Positions 7,068 through 13,109 of a stretch of 13,623 nt of DNA are shown here, piece by piece. A program made the position numbers and the translations under genes. Source of the DNA: Planctomycetota bacterium (lineage in GTDB: Bacteria; Planctomycetota; UBA1135; GCA-002686595); assembly GCA_022447405.1 (NCBI GenBank), contig JAKVCE010000029.1, forward strand, positions 1 to 13,623, in the 5' to 3' direction. How positions within the stretch are numbered: position 1 is the first letter of the stretch; each line of letters starts with the position of its first letter. The notes under the pieces are model-generated. The model had not been told where the DNA came from. It worked only from the letters and a program-made list of their open reading frames with translations, and made no database searches.

Positions 7068-7255
7068 ATGCGGGCTCTTCCCGCATGGTCGAGGTTCTTG
7101 TGCTGGATCAACCCCGGGCCCGATGAGGCCCGAGGAGCATTCAGAGACCCTGTCCGAAGCCTTCTTCGACAGGAACAGGGGCTGAGCATATTAGGCGCTC
7201 CAGCGGCAAGGTTGCCATGTATTTCTGGCCTTGTGGGCCCGAGAGGGCCGTTTTT
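7068..7255 (+). ncRNA. Candidate structured RNA: chain of six hairpins ending in a T5 run
   Basis: Stems seen by eye: 7068-7074/7080-7086 (7 bp, 5-nt loop); 7115-7120/7127-7132 (6 bp, 6-nt loop); 7149-7159/7164-7173 (10 bp with one bulged C, loop CCTT); 7181-7187/7197-7204 (7 bp, one bulge, 9-nt loop); 7205-7209/7212-7216 (5 bp); 7236-7240/7245-7249 (5 bp, GAGA tetraloop) followed by G and TTTTT (7251-7255). The GNRA-type loop plus T-run point to plus-strand transcription ending near 7255. That would be either a small RNA or a leader with an attenuator in front of the 7406 gene. The alternative is a structured 5' leader of the large lipoprotein on the minus strand. I recognise no known riboswitch. 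The strand and the transcript itself are unproven. Confidence 0.35.
7236..7255 (+). terminator. Possible intrinsic terminator or attenuator
   Basis: GGCCC (7236-7240), loop GAGA, GGGCC (7245-7249), one G, then five T. The stem is short but all G-C and the T-run is adjacent, so it fits a rho-independent terminator on the plus strand. No annotated plus-strand gene ends here: the nearest upstream gene is divergent. It would thus end a leader or small RNA rather than an mRNA. Confidence 0.45.
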
Positions 7256-7405
7256 ACCTTCTTTGGCCTCCTGAGCGCGCTTCTGCATTGTATTCCGTCA
7301 TCCGTCCGCGACCATGGCGCTCTGCGTGGGTACCTTGTGAGCTAAGCCCAGCGGACCCCTCAGAACCCCCGCTGCGAGCGTTCTCCCCCACCTGTAACAA
7401 GTTCC

Positions 7406-8323
7406 ATGCCGATGCTCCGCCCCTGCAAAGCAGCCCTCCGAGGCCCTCTGAAGGCCCACGACACGCGCCGCGCGAGGGTCCAGCGTGCGAGCTCGCACAC
7501 CCTCGCGCTCGCCCTCTCCCTCCTCACTGCCTGCGGGGGCGCCGACGAGGAAGAGCCCGTCACCGCCTCCACCCACGGTGACCCCGAGGCCAAGGTTGAG
7601 GAGCTGATCCGCCTCCTGACCCCACTGGATCCGACGCTGACAAGCGATCACCACGACGAGCACCTGCACGCGCGCCGGGCGCTGCAGGAGGAGCTCGAAG
7701 AGAGCAGCGAGGAGTTTGGCCGCGCCGCGCTCGCTGCCTTCCACCAACACCGCGACGACATCGTCGACGTTCGACGCGGGCTCTTGCAGGTCGCGGCGCG
7801 CTCCGCACCTGTCGACACCGCGCCTCTCTTGGAGAAGCTCGTGGTGGAGTACGGGCACCCGCTCGAAGAGCGGGCTGAGGCGACCCTCTTGATCGGAGAG
7901 GCCGCGCCCGAGCGCGCGCTAGCCATCCTGGAGCCGATGTGCAGGCGCACGAAGCGGAACGAAACCCTCCCCCACGACGAGTTCCTGATCCGAGGATGGG
8001 TGAGGGCCTGCGAGGAGCTCGACATCTCTCCCGTCCCAGTTCTCGTCGACAACGCTACGAACATCACGAAGGATGAAACCTCCCGCCACTACTCCGTCAA
8101 GCAGCTCGGCGATCACGTCGACCCGCTAGGCAGACAGGCCCTCGAGATCATCCTCATCGAGTCCACAGGCAACGGCTACATCCGCCGCATGGCGGCGCAG
8201 TCCCTCAGGAAGACCCTGCCCGCCGAAGACGCCTGCGCCCTCTTCAAGGAGGTCGCCGACAGGGAGGCTGAGAGCAACTTCCTCATCTTCCTCTTGGACG
8301 TGATCGCGGAGACCTGCCCGTGA
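7406..8323 (+). CDS. Putative lipoprotein with alpha-helical (HEAT-like) repeats
   Basis: 305 residues, not a family I can name. A hydrophobic segment (about 32-42) ends in LLTACGG, a plausible lipobox with Cys43, preceded by an Arg-rich stretch. Taken from the ATG at 7406 the n-region is about 31 residues, unusually long, and there is no Shine-Dalgarno before 7406, so the true start is uncertain; no better ATG or GTG lies between 7412 and the hydrophobic core. The mature part is nearly all helix-forming, with units such as LEERAEATLLIGEAAPERAL and YIRRMAAQSLRKTLPAEDA that look like degenerate HEAT or Armadillo helices, usually protein-binding scaffolds. The stop overlaps the next gene as GTGA, so it is co-translated with the TatD-family hydrolase. 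Function unknown. Confidence 0.75.
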   Translation: MPMLRPCKAALRGPLKAHDTRRARVQRASSHTLALALSLLTACGGADEEEPVTASTHGDPEAKVEELIRLLTPLDPTLTSDHHDEHLHARRALQEELEESSEEFGRAALAAFHQHRDDIVDVRRGLLQVAARSAPVDTAPLLEKLVVEYGHPLEERAEATLLIGEAAPERALAILEPMCRRTKRNETLPHDEFLIRGWVRACEELDISPVPVLVDNATNITKDETSRHYSVKQLGDHVDPLGRQALEIILIESTGNGYIRRMAAQSLRKTLPAEDACALFKEVADREAESNFLIFLLDVIAETCP

Positions 8324-9087
8324 TCACGGACACCCACTCGCACCTCTTTTGGAAGCGCTTCGACGATGATCGCGAAGAGGTCATCTCGCGCGCCAAGGAC
8401 GCCGGGGTAGAGCGCATGCTCGTCGTCGGCACCACCCTGGAGACATCGAGGAGCTCCTTCGAGCTCGCGGCCGCCCACGACGGCTTGTACCCCACGGCTG
8501 GGGTCCACCCTCACGACGTCGAGGCGCCAGATGAGGTCGTCCGCGAAGAGATCGCCACCCTCTGCGCCCTCCCAGAGTGCGTCGCCGTCGGAGAGACGGG
8601 GCTCGACTACTTCCGTGAGTACAGCCCCCACGAGGCGCAGCGCGACTGGTTCCGCTGGCACTTAGAGCTCGCACGCCTCCTAGACAAACCAGCGATCGTC
8701 CACTGCCGCGAGGCTCACGAAGACACCGTGCGGATCCTCGCTGAGTTCCCCGGCGTGCGCGGCGTGATGCACTGCTACGCGATGGGTGATGAAGAGCTCA
8801 GCCCCTACCTAGACATGGGCTTCTACATCTCCTTCTCGGGCGTCGTGACCTACCCGAAGAACGACGGGAACCGCGCCGCAGCCCTCGCCGTCCCGGCCGA
8901 CCGCCTCCTCGTCGAGATGGACTGCCCCTTCCTCGCTCCGCAGCCCTTCCGCGGAAAGCGCAACGAGCCCGCCTTCGTCACCGCGACCTTGGAGGCTGTC
9001 GCCGAGCTCCGCGGCGTGCCAGCGGATGAGTTCGCGCTCCAGACATCAAGGAACGCCGCCGAGCTCTTCGGGCTCCCCGCGCTCTGA
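8320..9087 (+). CDS. tatD: TatD-family metal-dependent hydrolase / DNase
   Basis: 255 residues, the usual length for TatD/YcfH enzymes, which are cytosolic metal-dependent nucleases with 3'-5' exonuclease activity on DNA or RNA. Motifs run through the whole protein: TDTHSHL (H6, H8), GVHPHD (H63, H65), GETGLDYFRE (E92), VHCREAH (H128), MHCYAMGD (H151), VEMDCPFLAP (D201) and RGKRNEP (211-217). All expected metal ligands are present. Start: GTG at 8320, inside a GTGA overlap with the lipoprotein gene, with GGAG at 8308-8311 eight nt upstream. It ends 64 bp from the convergent pilin gene, with a terminator hairpin between them. Confidence 0.92.
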   Translation: MITDTHSHLFWKRFDDDREEVISRAKDAGVERMLVVGTTLETSRSSFELAAAHDGLYPTAGVHPHDVEAPDEVVREEIATLCALPECVAVGETGLDYFREYSPHEAQRDWFRWHLELARLLDKPAIVHCREAHEDTVRILAEFPGVRGVMHCYAMGDEELSPYLDMGFYISFSGVVTYPKNDGNRAAALAVPADRLLVEMDCPFLAPQPFRGKRNEPAFVTATLEAVAELRGVPADEFALQTSRNAAELFGLPAL

Positions 9088-9099
9088 GCCCAAACGAAG

Positions 9100-9131
9100 A
9101 GAGGCCCCGCCGGAACACCGACGGAGCCTCT
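9100..9131 (-). terminator. Intrinsic terminator of the pilin gene
   Basis: Arms 9100-9113 and 9118-9131 around a 4-nt loop. On the minus strand all 14 positions pair, two as G-U wobbles, and the stem is followed by CTTCGTTTGG. On the plus strand the two wobbles become C-A mismatches, so it should work better for the pilin than for the convergent tatD gene. Located 20 bp after the pilin stop. Confidence 0.75.
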
Positions 9132-9151
9132 GCGGAAGGGAGTGGTCCTAG

Positions 9152-9877
9152 TTACTGGACTGCCACCCAAGTGTTGCTGTCATTGCCAGCTGCCCCCACT
9201 GCGACCGGAGACGCCATGTCATTCGAGGCGGTGTACGCGGCGTCATAGCTCGGTCCGCTCGTGACGCTGGAGTAAGCACTCGCGCCACGGTTCGAGGTCT
9301 GCATCAGGTCACCCTCTTGGTTGACGAAGAAGCAGCGGTTGCCGGTGTTCCCTGAGTCCAGCGGCCACGCGTAGGCGCACCAGAGGATCTCGCAGTTGTC
9401 CGGGTCCGGGAAAGGTGAGCTGGTCTTGCCGCCGCCAGAGTCTTCGGTCACGCCTGTCGGCGCGCTGCCCGTGGAGGGCAGGAAGATCTGGAAGCAGTAA
9501 CCAGAGCGCACGACCACGCCGTTCGCGTCCACGCTGCCGAAGGCAGAGGAGAGGACGGAAGGCGAGAGCTCGTCCGTACCAGCCGCCCCTGCGCTAGGAG
9601 CGCCGCTGCTTGAGACGCGCAGCGGCACCTGCCCTGCGAGCTCGGCGAAGTAGCCGTACTCTCCGCCGCCGTCAGCGTCAGTGTCGATCGCTGAAGACGA
9701 CTGAATCTGCGCCTGGGCCGACGAGACCGAGCGCAACGTGGCGACCGCGGCTGACTCGTTCGCCGAGAGGCGCGCGCTCATCAGCTTCGGGATCGCGATG
9801 GACGCGATGATGGCGATGATCGCGACTACGATCATCAGTTCGATAAGAGTGAATCCTGCCTTGCTTCTTTCGCTCAT
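9152..9877 (-). CDS. pilA: Type IV pilin (major pilin candidate)
   Basis: 241-residue precursor. The leader MSERSKAG is followed by FTLIELMIVVAI; PilD would cleave after Gly8 and methylate Phe9, and Glu13 is the conserved Glu5 of the mature pilin. The hydrophobic N-terminal helix is followed by the SARLSANESAAVATLRSVSS segment that typifies pilins of Planctomycetota and Acidobacteriota. The globular part has four cysteines (SGYCFQ, DNCEILWC, NRCFF), which could form two disulfides, and is rich in Ser, Gly and Ala. It lies 278 nt after pilC in the same orientation, behind a hairpin-rich leader, and has its own terminator. The start is fixed by the leader peptide; a purine run (AGGGGAAGGG) sits 13 nt upstream, farther than usual. 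Being the only pilin near the motor genes it is probably the main subunit, but a minor pilin cannot be excluded. Confidence 0.9.
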   Translation of the reverse strand: MSERSKAGFTLIELMIVVAIIAIIASIAIPKLMSARLSANESAAVATLRSVSSAQAQIQSSSAIDTDADGGGEYGYFAELAGQVPLRVSSSGAPSAGAAGTDELSPSVLSSAFGSVDANGVVVRSGYCFQIFLPSTGSAPTGVTEDSGGGKTSSPFPDPDNCEILWCAYAWPLDSGNTGNRCFFVNQEGDLMQTSNRGASAYSSVTSGPSYDAAYTASNDMASPVAVGAAGNDSNTWVAVQ

Positions 9878-9879
9878 AG

Positions 9880-10155
9880 TGATTTGGGGTCCCTTCCCCT
9901 GTTGAGTTGTTGAGTGCCTCTCTGCGCTGTGCGAGAGAGATCACCTGCCTGTCTCGGAGCCTCGCGGCCCTTTGGCCCGTGCTCCTCTTTCGAGCGAGGA
10001 GCGTCGAGCCTGCTAGGTCCTCTGCGTCTCCGGTCGGCGCCGGCTCGATGCCTCTCGAGCCCCCACCGGCTAGAGTCCCCTGCTCCCCTTTGTTCGGTGC
10101 TCAAGGCGTGAAACCTTGAGCGTGTTTCGCTTGTTTCTCCCGTGATGGAGGTATT
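9880..10155 (-). promoter_or_regulatory. Structured leader region between pilC and the pilin gene
   Basis: Non-coding. In minus-strand order it contains stem 10114-10121/10099-10106 (8 bp perfect, 7-nt loop), an outer stem 10065-10069/10030-10034 enclosing 10055-10061/10042-10048 (7 bp, 6-nt loop), 9996-10002/9981-9987 (7 bp perfect, 8-nt loop), 9931-9939/9918-9927 (9 bp with one bulge, 3-nt loop), an 8-nt tandem repeat (9900-9915), and a GGGG/CCCC pairing next to the pilin start. None has a U-run, so these look like leader or mRNA-stability elements more than terminators. No clear promoter motif was found, and no c-di-GMP riboswitch core. Confidence 0.5.
9900..9915. repeat. Tandem repeat of an 8-nt unit
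   Basis: TGTTGAGT occurs twice back to back (9900-9907, 9908-9915); on the pilin mRNA it reads ACTCAACA twice, just upstream of the purine-rich stretch before the start codon. It could be a protein-binding site or chance. Confidence 0.6.
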
Positions 10156-11391
10156 TCATCCCGACGCGCCCAGCTCTCCCACGATGTCGAGGATCGGGAG
10201 AAAGACCGCCAGGACCACGCCGCCGACCAGCACCCCCATCACCGCGATGAGGATCGGCTCGATGAGGCTGGTGAGCGAGCTCACGGTCGCGCGCACGCGC
10301 CCCTCATAGAACTCGCCGATCTTCTCGAGGAGCGCCTCGAGCGAGCCCGTCCGTTCGCCGATCCCGACCATCCGAGAGACCATCGGGGGGAAGAGCGAGG
10401 ATCGGCTGAGCGGCTCAGCGAGCGAGTTCCCCGACTGCACGGAGCTCGAGCAGTCGCGCACCGCGCGCGCGATCGCGCGGTTCCCCGCGGTGTCCGCGAC
10501 GATGTCCAGGGCGCCTAGGATTGGCACGCCGGCGCGGATGAGCGTCGAGAAGGTCCTGCTGAAGCGCGCCAGCGCCACCTGTCGCAAGACCTCACCGAGG
10601 ACCGGCAGCCTCAGGCTGGCGCGATCCATGAGCTCACCCCCGCGCGCGGTCCTCTTGGCGAGCCAAAGGAGCAGCCCGGGGAGCGCGAGCACGCCCAGGC
10701 AGGCCAACCACTGCTCTCGGATCGAGTCAGAGAGGCCGAGCACCGCCGTCGTGATGGCGGGGAGTTCGCTGTCCAGGGACTCGAAGACGTCACGGAAGCC
10801 AGGCACGACCCCGATCAACAAGAAGGCCGTGATGGAGATGACCAAGCCGAGCGAGACCACGGGATAGGTGAGCGCAGAGCGCAGCTCAGAGCGGAGCTTG
10901 TCCCCGTCCTCCAGGTGATCCGCGAGGCGCTCGAGGATCTGATCCATCTGGCCAGAGGCCTCCCCCGCTCGGACCATCGAGATGTAGAGCGCGCCGAAGG
11001 TCTTCTCGCGGCTCTCGAGCGCGGCGGAGAGATCTGCGCCGTTCCGGACCTCGCCCGCGACTTGAGCGGCGACCTTACGCATGGCCGGGCTCTCAGACTG
11101 CTCCGAGAGAACGTCCAAGGCCTCGAGCAGCGCGAGCCCTGCGGCCAGCATCGTGGAGAGCTGCCTGGTGAACATGGAGAGGTCGGTGCGCTTGACCCGA
11201 CCGCCGACGCTGCGTGCGTCTTGGAGCCGGTTCAAGATCCCCCTCACCCCCTGTGGCGCGGGACGAACCCGGACGACCGCGAGGTCCCTCGCGCGCAAGA
11301 GCGCGAGCACCTCCTCGCTGCTGCCAGCCGCCACTTGCCCGCGCACAGAGCGCCCTGCGCGCTCCCTGGCCGCGTACTCAAAGAGGGTCAC
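10156..11391 (-). CDS. pilC: Type IV pilus inner-membrane platform protein PilC (GspF family)
   Basis: 411 residues, usual length. PilC is the polytopic inner-membrane core on which the PilB and PilT motors act. N-terminal region (MTLFEYAARE...G) as in the family, then two T2SSF domains, about 72-195 and 275-400, each with the expected pattern (FTRQLSTMLAAGLALLEAL and FSRTFSTLIRAGVPILGAL), and the RAGEASGQMD and GERTGSLEALLEKIGEFYE motifs. Membrane segments at about 178-198, 228-246 and 377-402. Start: GTG at 11391 in a GTGA overlap with pilB, with AGGAGG (plus 11398-11403) 6 nt upstream, so translation is both coupled and independently strong. Followed by the structured pilin leader. Confidence 0.93.
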   Translation of the reverse strand: MTLFEYAARERAGRSVRGQVAAGSSEEVLALLRARDLAVVRVRPAPQGVRGILNRLQDARSVGGRVKRTDLSMFTRQLSTMLAAGLALLEALDVLSEQSESPAMRKVAAQVAGEVRNGADLSAALESREKTFGALYISMVRAGEASGQMDQILERLADHLEDGDKLRSELRSALTYPVVSLGLVISITAFLLIGVVPGFRDVFESLDSELPAITTAVLGLSDSIREQWLACLGVLALPGLLLWLAKRTARGGELMDRASLRLPVLGEVLRQVALARFSRTFSTLIRAGVPILGALDIVADTAGNRAIARAVRDCSSSVQSGNSLAEPLSRSSLFPPMVSRMVGIGERTGSLEALLEKIGEFYEGRVRATVSSLTSLIEPILIAVMGVLVGGVVLAVFLPILDIVGELGASG

Positions 11392-13109
11392 GCTGCGCCT
11401 CCTCGCTCGCGCGAGCCATCATCCACCGTGACACGCAAGACCTCCTCAAGGGACGTCCTGCCTCGCACAAAGTTCAGCAAGCCGGTCCGACGCAAGGTCT
11501 CCATGCCGTGAGCCACGGCGACCTGTTGGAGCTCGTGCGATGGCGCGCAGGCGAGGACCATCTTGCGGAGCTCCTCGTTGAAGTTCAGCGCCTCCACGAT
11601 CGCGAAGCGCCCCGAGTAGCCGCCGTTGCAGCGCGCGCAGCCGTCGAGGTTTGGCTTGTAGAGGGTCGCCCCCTCACAGTCAGCCTCGCTCAAGCCGAGC
11701 TTCCCGAGCTCTCGTACGGAGACGTCAGCGGGTTGTCTGCAGTGCGTGCAGAGCTCTCGCGCGAGGCGCTGCGCGGCGACGCAGGTCACGGAGCTCGCCA
11801 CGAGGTAGGGGTCCACGCCCATGTCGACGAGCCGCGTGACGCTGCTCGCGGCGTCGTTTGTGTGCAAACTGGAGAGCACGAGGTGCCCCGTCAGGGCGGC
11901 CTTCACAGCGATGTCCGCCGTCTCGAGGTCCCGGATCTCGCCGACGAGGACGATGTCAGGGTCTTGGCGGAGGATCGAGCGGAGGGCGTCTGGAAAGGTC
12001 AGGCCGCGCTTCGGCTGCACCTGCACCTGGTTGATGCCGGCCATCTGGAACTCGACCGGATCCTCCACCGTCGTCGTGTTGACGCCGTCCGTAGAGATCT
12101 CCCGCAAGCAGGAGTAGAGCGTCGTCGACTTGCCAGAGCCGGTCGGGCCTGTCACGAGCACGAGGCCGTGCGCAGCGCGGATGGACTGGCGGAGGTCGGT
12201 GAGGGTCCTGCGCTCGTAGCCGAGGGAGTCGAGCCGGTGCGGCACCGCGTCCGAATCGAGGATCCTCAAGACGGCCTTCTCCCCCCCGACCACTGGCAGC
12301 ACGGACAGCCTGAAGTCGACCGCGCGCCCCTCATAGCGAATGCGGAACTTGCCGTCCTGAGGTCGGAAGCGCTCCGCGATGTCGAGCTGTGCGAGGACCT
12401 TCAGCCGACTGATGAGCGCAGAGAGGATCGCGCGCGGCGGCTGCATGAAGGTCGAGAGGTTCCCATCGACCCGGAAGCGCACGCAGACCGTCTGCTCGCC
12501 AGGCTCGATGTGGATGTCGCTCGCCTTCTCCTCCAGACCGCGCGTGAGCATCGCGTTGATCATGCGCACCGCGGGGGCGTCGTCTCCCGTGCTCTCGGCG
12601 AGGTCGAGGTCGTCCTGCGTCGCCTCCATCTCCACCTCGACGCCGCCGACCTGGGAGACCTCGGAGAGGAGCTCCTCGACCTCGATCTCCGTCGAGCGGA
12701 AGGCCCGATCCATCGCCGCGCGCAGAGATCGCGGGTCCGTCACCATCGGCTGCACCCGTGCCCGCGTGCGCTTCTCCAAGTCATCGAGGAGCACGAGGTC
12801 GAAGGGGTCGCACACCGCGACCGTCAAGACGTCGCCGTTCTTGATGAGCGGGAGGACGCCGCGCTCCAAGCAGACGCTCCGCGGGATGCTCTCTAGCGCC
12901 TCCGGAGAGAGCTCCACCCGGTCCAGATCCACGGGCGGCATCCCTGATGCCGCGGAGAGCTCGGAGAGGAGCGCGTCGGTGTTGAGCGCGCCTGCTTCGA
13001 GGAGGTCTCCGACGGGCTCTGGAGAGCGCGCGACGGCCTCATCCCACTCGCTGCGACCGACGAGACCGCGCTCGAGCACGAGCCGCTCCATGCGACCACC
13101 GCCCGTCAC
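11388..13109 (-). CDS. pilB: Type IV pilus assembly ATPase PilB
   Basis: 573 residues. The hexameric cytoplasmic ATPase powers pilus extension. An N-terminal MshEN-type domain (about 28-135) of the kind that binds c-di-GMP in related ATPases precedes an acidic linker (141-178) and the GspE/PilB ATPase domain. Motifs: Walker A GPTGSGKST (321-329), Asp box EDPVEF (349-354), Walker B IVLVGEIRD (386-394), His box GHLVLSSLHTNDA (408-420), and a four-Cys zinc site C454/C457 and C491/C494. The conserved GYSGRFAIVE follows. Start: GTG at 13109 overlapping the pilT stop (GTGA); an in-frame ATG at 13091 (MERLVLERGL) is a reasonable alternative. PilB rather than GspE is favoured by the neighbouring pilT and pilC. 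Confidence 0.93.
   Translation of the reverse strand: MTGGGRMERLVLERGLVGRSEWDEAVARSPEPVGDLLEAGALNTDALLSELSAASGMPPVDLDRVELSPEALESIPRSVCLERGVLPLIKNGDVLTVAVCDPFDLVLLDDLEKRTRARVQPMVTDPRSLRAAMDRAFRSTEIEVEELLSEVSQVGGVEVEMEATQDDLDLAESTGDDAPAVRMINAMLTRGLEEKASDIHIEPGEQTVCVRFRVDGNLSTFMQPPRAILSALISRLKVLAQLDIAERFRPQDGKFRIRYEGRAVDFRLSVLPVVGGEKAVLRILDSDAVPHRLDSLGYERRTLTDLRQSIRAAHGLVLVTGPTGSGKSTTLYSCLREISTDGVNTTTVEDPVEFQMAGINQVQVQPKRGLTFPDALRSILRQDPDIVLVGEIRDLETADIAVKAALTGHLVLSSLHTNDAASSVTRLVDMGVDPYLVASSVTCVAAQRLARELCTHCRQPADVSVRELGKLGLSEADCEGATLYKPNLDGCARCNGGYSGRFAIVEALNFNEELRKMVLACAPSHELQQVAVAHGMETLRRTGLLNFVRGRTSLEEVLRVTVDDGSRERGGAA

Larger units (their letters stand above)
7044..7405. promoter_or_regulatory. 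Divergent intergenic region, hairpin-rich
   Basis: 362 bp between the two divergently read lipoprotein genes. No convincing coding frame; two open frames of 68 and 82 codons cross it but lack a ribosome site or recognisable residues. The left 210 bp hold at least six hairpins (described separately). The right part (7256-7405) shows nothing structured, and no clear -35/-10 pair. On the minus strand TAATAT (plus 7188-7193) is a possible -10 element for the large lipoprotein but has no matching -35. Confidence 0.5.

Noticed and set aside
7204..7218. Sigma-54-like TGGCA...TTGC element on the minus strand upstream of the giant lipoprotein
   Set aside because: The GG-to-GC spacing is right only for a GC that lacks the preceding TT, and the sequence coincides with a 5-bp hairpin.
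7068..7274. 68-codon plus-strand frame in the divergent intergenic region
   Set aside because: No ribosome site, no recognisable residues, and its ATG lies inside a perfect hairpin; the hairpin chain explains the region better.
9880..10121. c-di-GMP-I (GEMM) riboswitch in the pilin leader
   Set aside because: Such switches can precede pilin genes, but the conserved ACAGGGCAAA and GACGCAAAG cores are absent.
11214..12896. 560-codon open frame on the plus strand opposite pilB/pilC
   Set aside because: Antisense shadow of two strongly conserved genes in GC-rich DNA; Arg/His-rich translation with no motif.
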